Below are positions 54,258-63,200 of a stretch of 64,000 bases of DNA, one piece after another. Where the stretch lies: contig CAKZPD010000014.1 in the NCBI GenBank assembly GCA_937138475.1, positions 1 to 64,000 of the forward strand. The letters are read 5' to 3'. The stretch is from an uncultured Sulfitobacter sp. (GTDB lineage: Bacteria; Pseudomonadota; Alphaproteobacteria; Rhodobacterales; Rhodobacteraceae). The notes below the pieces were generated by a model. The model saw nothing but the letters and a program-made list of their open reading frames with translations. It was not told where the DNA came from and did no database searches. Made by a program: the position numbers and the translations under genes. Numbering within the stretch: the first letter of the stretch is position 1; each line of letters opens with the position of its first letter.

Positions 54258-55456
54258 TGGATCTGAGCTATAGCGACAGCGAACGGGCGTTCCGCGCCCA
54301 GGTGGTGGCGTTTCTGAAGGCGAACCTGCCCGAGGCGCTTGCCGAAAAGGTGCGCCTGGGCCGGGCGCTGACCCGCCAGGACCATGATGATTGGCACGCG
54401 ATCCTGAATGCCCAGGGCTGGCTGGCCAGCAACTGGCCACGCGCCTTTGGCGGGGCGGAATGGAACGCGGTGCAGCGCCACATCTTTGAGGAAGAATGCG
54501 CCCTGCATCACGCCCCGCGCATTGTGCCATTTGGGCTGTCGATGCTGGCGCCGGTGCTGCAAAAATTCGGCTCAAAGGCGCAGCAGGATTATTGGCTGCC
54601 GCGTATCCTTAGCGGAGAAGATTGGTGGTGCCAGGGATATTCCGAACCGGGCGCCGGGTCTGATCTGGCGTCGCTCAAGACGATGGCGGTGCGCGACGGC
54701 GATCATTACGTCGTGAATGGGCAAAAGACGTGGACCACGCTGGGCCAATACGCCAACATGATTTTTTGCCTGGTGCGCACGGATAAGACCGCCAAGCAAC
54801 AAGAGGGCATCTCTTTTCTGCTGATCGACATGAATACCCCCGGCATCGAGGTGCGCCCGATTGTCCTGTTGGACGGCACCCCCGAGGTCAACGAGGTCTG
54901 GTTCACCGACGTGCGCGTGCCGGTTGAAAATCTGGTCGGCACGGAAAATCAGGGTTGGACCTATGCCAAATATCTTTTGACCCACGAGCGCACGAATATC
55001 GCCGGCGTTGGGTTTTCCTTGGCGGGGCTGCGGGCGGTCAAACGGTTGGCGGCGATGGAACGTTCGGGCGGCAAGCCATTGGCGCAAAATCCATATTTTG
55101 CCGCGCGTCTTGCCAAAGTCGAGATGGATCTGATGGCGATGTCCACGACCAACCTGCGGATCATATCGCGGGCGGCTGCGGGGCAGGCGCCGGGCGTCGA
55201 AAGTTCGATGCTCAAGGTCAAGGGCACGATTATCCGGCAGGAAATCAACGATCTGGCCCGGCGGGCGGCGGGGGCCTATGCGCTGCCCTTTGCCTCAGAG
55301 GCGGTGGATCGCAGCAACGCGCCCACCCCCGATCCATCAGAGGCCGGGCCCGTGGCGGCCCAATATTTCAACAATCGCAAACTGTCGATCTTTGGCGGGT
55401 CGAATGAAATTCAGCGCCAGATCATCGCCAAGACAACCCTGGGGGCGGGCCAATGA
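54257..55456 (+). CDS. Acyl-CoA dehydrogenase, PimC-like large subunit
   Basis: A 399-residue flavin dehydrogenase. WWCQGYSEPGAGSDLASLKT, NGQKTWTTLGQYANMIFCL and LLTHERTNIAGVG are close to the large subunit of pimeloyl-CoA dehydrogenase. It shares TGATG with the previous gene and ATGA with the next, a second dehydrogenase, so a heterodimer is likely. Chain or ring-derived dicarboxyl substrate is inferred. Confidence 0.88.
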   Translation: MDLSYSDSERAFRAQVVAFLKANLPEALAEKVRLGRALTRQDHDDWHAILNAQGWLASNWPRAFGGAEWNAVQRHIFEEECALHHAPRIVPFGLSMLAPVLQKFGSKAQQDYWLPRILSGEDWWCQGYSEPGAGSDLASLKTMAVRDGDHYVVNGQKTWTTLGQYANMIFCLVRTDKTAKQQEGISFLLIDMNTPGIEVRPIVLLDGTPEVNEVWFTDVRVPVENLVGTENQGWTYAKYLLTHERTNIAGVGFSLAGLRAVKRLAAMERSGGKPLAQNPYFAARLAKVEMDLMAMSTTNLRIISRAAAGQAPGVESSMLKVKGTIIRQEINDLARRAAGAYALPFASEAVDRSNAPTPDPSEAGPVAAQYFNNRKLSIFGGSNEIQRQIIAKTTLGAGQ

Positions 55457-56586
55457 ATTTTGAGCTAACCCAAGAGCGGCAAATGCTTCAGGATACGCTG
55501 CGCCGCTTTTTGGCCGATCGCTATGGTGTGGCGGTGCGGCAGGAAATTCTGCGCAGCCCGGCGGGCCAGTCCACCGAGATTTGGCAAGCTTTGGCTGATC
55601 TGGGCATTCTCGCCGCCCTCTTCTCCGAGACCGACGGCGGGTTTGGCGGCGGCGGCTTTGATCTGGCCGTGGTGTTCGAAGAACTGGGCCGCGCCGGGGT
55701 GGTTGAACCGGTGCTGGATACCGGGGTGCTGGCCGGCGGTTTGATTGCCGCCCTGGGCGACACGGCACAGCGCGCCCAGCTTGAGGTGCTGATGGGCGGT
55801 GGATTGCAACTGGCCTTTGCCCATGGCGAACCGGCCAGCCGCTATGAGCCAAGCTGGGTGGAAACCACCGCGCAGCTGACGGGTGACCAGGTGGTGCTGA
55901 CCGGGCGCAAGGCCGTGGTGATCAACGCCGAGGCCGCCGATTATCTGATCGTTTCCGCCCGTGAAAGCGGCGCCGTGGATGCGCCAGAGGGCGTGTCGCT
56001 GTTCATGGTTCCCGCCAACAGCACGGGCCTTGCGGTGCAGGGCTATCCTTTGTTGGCCGGTGGGCGCGCCGCCGAGGTCACGTTGGACGCGGTGCAATTG
56101 CCGGCAACCGCCCGTCTGGGCCCGGCTGGGGGTGCGGCCCCTGCGATTGCCACCGCGCTGGCCCGCGCCGCCGTGGCCCTGGGCGCCGAGACCCTGGGCG
56201 CCATGGAAACAGCCGCGCGGCTGACCCGCGATTATCTGATGACCCGCAAACAGTTTGGCCGCCCAATCGGCAGCTTTCAGGCGCTGGCGCATCGGATGTC
56301 TGACATGCTGATCGAGCTAGAGCAGGCGCGCTCGGCCGTGATCAATGCCGCAGGGCACCTGAATGATGATGACCGCACCCGCGATCTGCATATCAGCGCC
56401 GCCAAGAACCTGCTGGGCCGCGCCGGGCGGTTGCTGGCCGAAGAAAGCATCCAGATGCATGGTGGCATTGCCATGACCCAGGAATACGAGCTGGCCCATA
56501 TCGCCAAACGGATCATGATGGCCGACCACCGCTTTGGCGACGAAGATTACCACATGGAGCGGTTCATTGCCCTTAGCGCCCAGTAA
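55453..56586 (+). CDS. Acyl-CoA dehydrogenase, PimD-like small subunit
   Basis: A 377-residue dehydrogenase paralogue starting MNFELTQERQMLQDTLRRFLADRY, with LFSETDGGFGGGGFDLAVVFEELG, TRKQFGRPIGSFQALAHRMSDM and the C-terminal SIQMHGGIAMTQEYELAHIAKR. It resembles pimeloyl-CoA dehydrogenase small subunit. Four-base overlap with its partner. The next gene starts inside its last codons or just before the stop. Confidence 0.88.
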   Translation: MNFELTQERQMLQDTLRRFLADRYGVAVRQEILRSPAGQSTEIWQALADLGILAALFSETDGGFGGGGFDLAVVFEELGRAGVVEPVLDTGVLAGGLIAALGDTAQRAQLEVLMGGGLQLAFAHGEPASRYEPSWVETTAQLTGDQVVLTGRKAVVINAEAADYLIVSARESGAVDAPEGVSLFMVPANSTGLAVQGYPLLAGGRAAEVTLDAVQLPATARLGPAGGAAPAIATALARAAVALGAETLGAMETAARLTRDYLMTRKQFGRPIGSFQALAHRMSDMLIELEQARSAVINAAGHLNDDDRTRDLHISAAKNLLGRAGRLLAEESIQMHGGIAMTQEYELAHIAKRIMMADHRFGDEDYHMERFIALSAQ

Positions 56587-56998
56587 GGCCGCCGGCCTGA
56601 TCAAGGATGAAACCGGCGCCCAAAGCCTGATCGGCTATGTGGTGGATGTGGGCGGCGGCGATGGCTGTGGGCGTTGCTGGTTGGATATCGGCCCGCAGCA
56701 CCTGAACCGGCACGGTATGTTGCACGGCGGTATCGCGGCGGCGCTTTTGGACAATGCCAGCGGCACCACCGGATCGCTCAGCGTGGATGCCAGCGGCAAG
56801 GTGCCCTTTCTGACCGTCAGCCTGACCACCCAGTTCATCGCCCCGATTGGCGCCGGCCGTGTGACGGCAACCGGCCGCCTTATGGGCGGTGGGCGCAGCC
56901 TTTTGTATATTGATGCCCAATTGCATTGTGACGCCGGGCGGCTGATTGCCAGCTCAACCGGGGTGTTCAAAAAAGTCCCAGCGGAGCGCCTGACATGA
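56567..56998 (+). CDS. PaaI-family hotdog thioesterase
   Basis: About 143 residues with the hotdog signature NRHGMLHGGIAAALLDNASG and CDAGRLIASSTGVFKKV at the end. The likely start is TTG 56567 (GGAGCGG five bases upstream), which overlaps the dehydrogenase gene by 20 bases; TTG 56534 is an alternative, and no ATG or GTG is available. Probably hydrolyses stalled acyl-CoA intermediates of the pathway. Overlaps the next gene by four bases. Confidence 0.8.
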   Translation: MPLAPSKAAGLIKDETGAQSLIGYVVDVGGGDGCGRCWLDIGPQHLNRHGMLHGGIAAALLDNASGTTGSLSVDASGKVPFLTVSLTTQFIAPIGAGRVTATGRLMGGGRSLLYIDAQLHCDAGRLIASSTGVFKKVPAERLT

Positions 56999-57780
56999 CA
57001 GCAGAACTGCAAGATCTGGGGGATCGCCTGATTGTCTGGAACGGCAATGGCGCCCGTCGCGGCGCGCTGACCCCTCAGTTTTACGATACTCTGGCACAGG
57101 CCCTTGACCGGGCTGCCGCGCCGCAGGTGCGATCGGTCATCCTGACGTCGCGGGATGATTTCTTCTGTGCTGGCGGGGATCTGAACGTGTTGATCGAACG
57201 CCGCCGTCTCAGCGCACAAGAGCGCCGCGACAAAATCGACGGGCTGCACGATCTGGTGCGCGCCATCCGCGCCTGCCCGGTGCCGGTGATCGCCGCGATC
57301 AAGGGCGGCGCCGCCGGGGCGGGGATGTCGCTGGCCCTGGCGTGCGATATGATCATCGCCGCCCAGGACGCAAAGTTCACCGCGGCCTATGTCAAGGCCG
57401 GCCTGGTGCCCGATGCAGGCCTGACCAGCGCGCTGGCCCGCTTGGTGCCGCGCAGCCTCGCGATGGAACTATGCCTTTTGGGCCGTCCGATCACCGCACA
57501 GCGCCTAGCGGATCTGGGGGTGGTCAATCTGCTTTGTGATGCCGATCAGGTGCTGCCCCAGGCCCATGCGCTTGCCGATGCCTTGGCGCGTGGCCCGCGC
57601 CAGGCCCAGGGGGTGATCCGCGGTCTGGTCAGCACCGCCTATGAAACCACCGAAGCCCAAGCCCTCAATCTTGAGCGCGACGCCATGGCCGCCGCCGCCG
57701 CCGCCCCCGAGGCCGGCATCGGTATTGCCGCCTTCCTGGCCAAACAGCGCCCCGATTTCAGCGACCCCCAGCCAGAATGA
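56995..57780 (+). CDS. Enoyl-CoA hydratase/isomerase
   Basis: A 261-residue crotonase-fold enzyme with the oxyanion-hole motifs FFCAGGDLN (about 56-64) and KGGAAGAGMSLALACD. The position usually held by the second catalytic Glu reads VPDAGLT, so hydratase activity is less certain than isomerase or another crotonase reaction. ATGA overlaps on both sides. Confidence 0.88.
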   Translation: MTAELQDLGDRLIVWNGNGARRGALTPQFYDTLAQALDRAAAPQVRSVILTSRDDFFCAGGDLNVLIERRRLSAQERRDKIDGLHDLVRAIRACPVPVIAAIKGGAAGAGMSLALACDMIIAAQDAKFTAAYVKAGLVPDAGLTSALARLVPRSLAMELCLLGRPITAQRLADLGVVNLLCDADQVLPQAHALADALARGPRQAQGVIRGLVSTAYETTEAQALNLERDAMAAAAAAPEAGIGIAAFLAKQRPDFSDPQPE

Positions 57781-59249
57781 CGGACCGGGTCGAAGATTTT
57801 CTGGCCGCGCAATCCTCCGCCCGCCCACAGGCCCCCGCGCTGTCAGACAGCCTGGATCAGCGCTGGACATTCGCCGAACTGGACCGCGCCGCGCAGGCCG
57901 GTCAAACCGTTCTGTCCGGCGTCGGTGTAGGGCCCGGCGACCGGGTTGTCATCGTGCTGGAAAACTGCAACGCCGCCGTTGCCATGCTGTTTGCCGCCTG
58001 GCGCCTTGGCGCGGTGGCCGTGCCCATCAACGCCCGCCAAAGCCCGCCCGAACTGGCGCGCGTGTTGGCCCACGCTGGCCCCGCCGCCGTGGTCTATACC
58101 TCGCTCGCCTCGCCCGATGCGGCGCAGCATGCCGCGGGTGCCGGGGCAACCCGCCATCAGGGCGCCTTTGGCATGATTGATGTGGCGGCCCATCCGCGCG
58201 GCGCACCTGCACCCGATCCGGACCTGGCGGTGCTGCTCTATACCACCGGCACGACCGGCACCCCCAAGGGCGTCATGCTCAGCCATGCCAACCTGCGCTT
58301 TGGCGGGCTGGCTTCGGCGCGGCTGCGGCAAATGACGGCAGATGACCTGATCTATGGGGTACTGCCCATGACCCATGTGTTTGGCCTGGCCTCGGTGATG
58401 GTGGCGGGGGTCTCTGCCGGTTGCCCTATCCGCCTCGAGGCGCGCTTCAGCGCCGCCACCCTTTATCAGGCCCTGCAAGACGGCGTCAGCCTGCTGCCTG
58501 CGGTGCCACAAATGCACGCGCTCTTGATGCAATACACCCAAAGCAAGGCCATGCCCCGGCTTGGCTCAACCCGGTTGCGATATGTCTCCTCAGGGGCGGC
58601 GCCGCTTGACCCTGAATGGAAGCGCAAGGCCGAAGCCTTCTATGGCGTGGCTCTGCAAAATGGCTATGGCCTGACCGAAACCACAGCCGGTGTCTGCGCC
58701 ACAACCCACCCCATCGGCCTGGCCGATATCTCGGTTGGCCCGCCCCTGCCGGGCGTCCAGATCAAGATCGACCCGGCCACCAATGAAATCCTGACCCAAG
58801 GGCCCAATGTCATGCTGGGCTACTTTAACAACCCCCAAGACACAGCCGCGGCCTTTGCCGCCGATGGCTGGCTGCGCACCGGGGATCTGGGGCGGATCGA
58901 CGACAAAGGACAGCTGCATATCCTCGGCCGCCTGAAAGAGCTGATTATCCACGGCGGGTTCAACGTCTACCCTCCCGAAGTCGAGGCGGCCCTGAATGCC
59001 CACCCCCAAGTGATCCAATCCGCCGTTATCGGCCGCCCGCGCAACGGCGACGAAGATATCCTGGCCTTTGTGCAGGTGGCTGATGAAAACGCCCTGCAGC
59101 CCGAAACCCTGCACACCTTCGTCAAGGACCGCCTCGCAGGCTATAAACGCCCGGCGCAAATTATCCTGACAACCAACCTGCCAACCGCACCGACCGGTAA
59201 AATCCTCAAACACCGCCTGCTTGACAGCTTCGCCGATCACCTGACCTAA
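57777..59249 (+). CDS. AMP-dependent acyl-CoA synthetase
   Basis: A 490-residue ANL-superfamily ligase. The P-loop is LYTTGTTGTPKGVMLSHANL, followed by YGLTETTAGVC, LRTGDLGRIDDKGQLHILGR and the catalytic lysine near the end (PTAPTGKILKHRL). It activates a carboxylic acid to its CoA ester to start the pathway. Overlaps the hydratase gene by four bases and ends the operon; a type B element follows 57 bases later. Confidence 0.92.
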   Translation: MTDRVEDFLAAQSSARPQAPALSDSLDQRWTFAELDRAAQAGQTVLSGVGVGPGDRVVIVLENCNAAVAMLFAAWRLGAVAVPINARQSPPELARVLAHAGPAAVVYTSLASPDAAQHAAGAGATRHQGAFGMIDVAAHPRGAPAPDPDLAVLLYTTGTTGTPKGVMLSHANLRFGGLASARLRQMTADDLIYGVLPMTHVFGLASVMVAGVSAGCPIRLEARFSAATLYQALQDGVSLLPAVPQMHALLMQYTQSKAMPRLGSTRLRYVSSGAAPLDPEWKRKAEAFYGVALQNGYGLTETTAGVCATTHPIGLADISVGPPLPGVQIKIDPATNEILTQGPNVMLGYFNNPQDTAAAFAADGWLRTGDLGRIDDKGQLHILGRLKELIIHGGFNVYPPEVEAALNAHPQVIQSAVIGRPRNGDEDILAFVQVADENALQPETLHTFVKDRLAGYKRPAQIILTTNLPTAPTGKILKHRLLDSFADHLT

Positions 59250-59306
59250 GGCGCGGCCCGCCAAGAATTGCGATGCCGGGGTTCCCAAAGGCCAATCCCA
59301 GGCAGG

Positions 59307-59351
59307 TTCTTTTGTTCAAAAATATCTCGGGGGTCTGGGGGCTGGCCCCCA
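59307..59351 (-). repeat. Dispersed intergenic element, type B, copy 9
   Basis: On the minus strand: hairpin TGGGGGC-CA-GCCCCCA (59336-59351), then GACCCCCGAGATATTT and a TTGAACAAAAGAA tail. Same plan as copy 3 at 7141. It ends the minus-strand rpe gene 43 bases away and also follows the plus-strand ligase. Confidence 0.88.
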
Positions 59352-59394
59352 GCCTGCAACCACAGGCGTCCCCCGCCGGGCCGATGCGGCCCGC

Positions 59395-60081
59395 TCAGCC
59401 CGCCTCGGCCGCCGCGCGGATGTTGCGAATATTGGCGCCATAAACCTCGGGGTTGTGGACCGACCCGCCCCGAAACACGGCCGACCCGGCCACAAGCACA
59501 TCAGCGCCGGCCTGTGCCACAAGAGGGGCAGTGACCGGATCGACCCCGCCGTCAATTTCAATATGGATAGGTCGATCGCCAATCATCGCGCGCAGCTGCG
59601 CCACCTTGGCGATTTGCGATGCAATAAACTTTTGCCCACCAAAGCCGGGGTTGACGGTCATCACGCAGACCAGATCGACCATATCCAAAAGCGGCTCGGC
59701 CGCGCTGGCCGGTGTGCCTGGATTAAGCGCCAGACCGGCTTTGGCACCCGTGGCGCGAATGGCCTGCAAGCTGCGATGGATATGCGGCGTGGCCTCCAGA
59801 TGCGCGGTAATCACATCGGCCCCAGCCGTGGCAAAGGCGTCGATATAGGGATCGACAGGGGCGATCATCAAATGCACGTCCATGATCCCCTTGATATGCG
59901 GCCGGATTGCGGCGCAGGTGGCCGGGCCAAAGGTGATGTTGGGAACGAAATGCCCGTCCATGACATCGACGTGCACCCAATCGGCGCCTTGCGCTTCGAT
60001 GGCTTGGCATTCGGCGCCAAAATTGGCGAAATCTGCCGACAGGATGGAGGGGGCGATTTTCACGCGGCGATCAAATGTCAT
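59395..60081 (-). CDS. rpe: Ribulose-phosphate 3-epimerase
   Basis: A 228-residue barrel enzyme that interconverts ribulose 5-phosphate and xylulose 5-phosphate. IAPSILSADFANFG, HVDVMDGHFVPNITFG, VHLMIAPVDPYI, MTVNPGFGGQKFI and EIDGGVDPVTAP contain the metal ligands and phosphate site. The start MTFDRRVKIAPS is the family start; 23 upstream residues are excluded. Confidence 0.97.
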   Translation of the reverse strand: MTFDRRVKIAPSILSADFANFGAECQAIEAQGADWVHVDVMDGHFVPNITFGPATCAAIRPHIKGIMDVHLMIAPVDPYIDAFATAGADVITAHLEATPHIHRSLQAIRATGAKAGLALNPGTPASAAEPLLDMVDLVCVMTVNPGFGGQKFIASQIAKVAQLRAMIGDRPIHIEIDGGVDPVTAPLVAQAGADVLVAGSAVFRGGSVHNPEVYGANIRNIRAAAEAG

Positions 60082-60193
60082 GGCGGGGGCCTTTGGTTGC
60101 GGTTTGGATGCCAGCGCTATAGCCCTTGCGGGCTTGCCGGCGCAAGGCATTGGCTGCGCGTTCTTGCGGCGGCGGGGCGTGACGCAGGGCGTG

Positions 60194-60228
60194 GGAGCCT
60201 CCGGCGGGGATATTTAAGAACAAAAGAA
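60194..60228 (+). repeat. Dispersed intergenic element, type A, copy 10
   Basis: Plus-strand core CCTCCGGCGGGGATATTT with an AAGAACAAAAGAA tail. It lies seven bases after the end of the minus-strand dehalogenase gene, in the reverse of the usual orientation. Confidence 0.9.
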
Positions 60229-60235
60229 GCAAGCG

Positions 60236-63200
60236 TCAGAGGGTGATTTTCAGTGTTTCATCGGGGTTTTTGGCGCGGGATTGACAGAGGATCATCTGGT
60301 GTTCTTGTTGGGCCTTGGACAGCACAAAGTCGCGATGCTCGACCGTGCCTTGGGTAACGGTGCATTTGCAGACGCCGCAAATGCCATCGGCGCATTTGAT
60401 ATCAACATGCACTCCGGCGGCGATCAGCGCGTCGCTGGCGGTTTGATCGGCGCGCACGTTGATGCGCTGACCCGAGGGCAATTCGAGGTGGAACGGGTGG
60501 TTCACATAATCGGGCTGCTCGGGGACCGAGAAGTATTCCAGATGTTGGTTTTCTTCGGGAACACCGGCATTCAGGGCGGCGGTCTGGATGGCTTGCATAT
60601 AATTATTGGGTCCGCACATATAAATATGGCTGCCTTTATTTATATTTTGCATTAGCTTATTTATATTTATACGCGTGCCTTCGGCGCTGATATGATGTGT
60701 CACCTTATCCGCCCATGGGTAGGATTTCAGATGATCGGTAAAGGCGGCCGCGGCGGGGCTGGCGGCGGAATAGTGCAGTTGGAAGCTGCGGCCCAGGCGG
60801 TGCAGGCGGCAGGCAAAGGCAATCATCGGGGTGATGCCGATGCCGCCACCCATCAGCACCGAATGCGGCGCGGTTTCATCGAGGGCAAAGTGGTTGACGG
60901 GCGGCGACAAAAATACCCGCCGGCCGGGTGTAAAGATCCGGTGCAGGAGGGCTGAGCCGCCGCGCCCTGTGTCTTCGCGCAGCACGGCGATCTGATAGCG
61001 GCTGCGATCTTCTGGGTCGCCCAGCAGCGAATAGGGGCGCAGGTATTCCGGAGCGACGAGGATATCGATATGCGCGCCGGCCGTCCATTCTGGCAGCGCT
61101 GCGCCGCTGGGCGAGACCAGATCATAAAGCATGGTCCAATCGTTCAGCGCCGTGGCCTTGGCGATGCGCATGTCCAGCACCGGCGCTTGGGTGGTGGGGG
61201 CATAAAGGTGCAGATGCGCGGTTTCGCCTCGGGCGGTGCGGGCTTTGTGTTCGGCGGCCGAGATCAGGGCGTCATGGGCCTTGATCCCTGCCTCGCGGTT
61301 CATTGGGTCAGGATAGGGCCAGGGGTGGGGGGCCAGAGGCGCCGGGTAGACGGCGATGGTTTGATCCTTGAAGGCCAGGGTCAGATCTTTTTGCAGACCG
61401 CGTGCGTTGGCGGGCTGTTGCGCCGGGCCATAGGCGCCCTTGGCATCAATTTCGATATCCCACCACCATTTCTTGACCGGATTAAGCGCGCCGCGATTGG
61501 CGGTATCATCCAGCCGGGCCAAGATGGGGGCCGCCTTTGGCAGGTGCATGGCCGCCCAGCGGAAGGGCCGCTCGGCGAAAAGCCCTTCGAGGTTCCAGGG
61601 GCAGGTTTTCATACAGCGCCCGCACATGGAGCCGGCGGCATTGGTGATCCGGTAGGTGGCGCATTTCTGGCTGTCGGATTTCCAGATTTCATAGCCGTTG
61701 AACATGCGTTTTGGGCCGGCGGTGATGGCCCCTGATGGGCATTCGCGGGCGCATTTGTTGCACGATTCGCAAAAGCGTTGCAGACCAAAATCAATCGGCG
61801 CGTCATGGGCCATCGGCAGGCTGGTGGTGACAGCGCCAGATTTAAGGCGCGGCCCCAGGAACGGGTTCAAGATCACTTCGCCTATGCGGCTGACCTCGCC
61901 CAGGCCGGCCAGCAACAGCAGCGGCGGTTGCAACACATCGCCATCCATCACGGTGTGGGCCTTGGCGGGGTAACCCAGCCGGCGCAATTGCTGGGCGATG
62001 ACCCCGCCCAGAACGGAAAACCGCAGATAGGCCCGCATGGATTGCGCGGTGGAAATCCAATCATCCCCCGAGGCGCCCTCCATTGTTTCAAACCCCTGGT
62101 CAATGATCAACGAAAGCGCCTGATCGTGGGGCGGGCTGATCGGGGTGCCGGTTGGATCGTGGCTGTACCAGGCCCAATCGGGGCACCGCGAGGTGCCGGC
62201 GGCATCGGCCCCCAGAAAATAGCTGGCGGCCTTCAGGTTGTCGGCATTGCGTTTGGGATCCTCCGTGGCCGGCGCAGGGTGCGGAGCGGTGGGACCATCC
62301 TGAAGCAAGATCAGCGCGCCCAGCAGGCGCCGCTGGGCGGCGGCAGGCGCAGATTTAACAATATGGTGCCCGCCTTTCATGGCGTTTTGCACCTTGGGGC
62401 CGAGGTCGCCAAATTGGCCGCGCGCGAACATATCGGTGCGCTTGGGAATGCGCGGGATATTGGGTTCGTCAATATAGGTTGTGGGCTGTGGCACCCGTTT
62501 GAGGGTTTCGAACGGGTGCGGGCCATCGGCAAAGCGGCGTTTGGCGAAAGGGTCGTGATTGCGGGCGCTTTGGCCGCCGTGGCTGCCCAGGGCCCAGACC
62601 CCGCGCAGCGCCCAGGCCGGTTGTTGATCCAGCGGAACCAGCGGCATATCGGGGGCCAGCGTCATATCGGTGGTCACCGCACAGATGCCAAAGCGCCGGC
62701 CCAGCCAGGGGGCCTGCAAGACACCGTTTTCATAGGTGGCCAGGCCCGCCTGAACCGCCAGACGCGCCAGGTGTACATCCGATGCGGCGCCGGAATGGGC
62801 GCGTGCGTCAAAGCCCAGCAAGCGGATATAATCCGCCAGAACCACCGCGTTTTCGCTGGCGCGCAGGCAGGCGCGCTGGGCTTGGCTGTCAAGGATCCAG
62901 TCGCTGCCGGGTTCGTCCTTGGCCGGATCGCGCGGAAAGGCCACCAGGATCACCAGCGCGTGGCTGTGGTGATCCATCGTGGTTTCGGGTGCTGCGGCCG
63001 TATCGCGCAGGTTGGCCATGATCACATCGACCCCGGCGGCAAAGGTCTTGGTTTGCTGGGTCAGCAATCGTTGGGTCAGCGGGGCGATATCCGGGTTGCG
63101 GCGCGGCTGGTCCAGCCTTTGGGCCGGGTCCAGCGCGCAAACCCCCATCATCGAGGCATCGTTATAATATCCAAACGCCTTCAGGTGGTCGCTGCGGGCC

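Noticed and set aside
1660-60228. The dispersed element as an insertion sequence or MITE
   Set aside because: It has no terminal inverted repeats or target-site duplications, copies are very short, and placement is restricted to gene ends.
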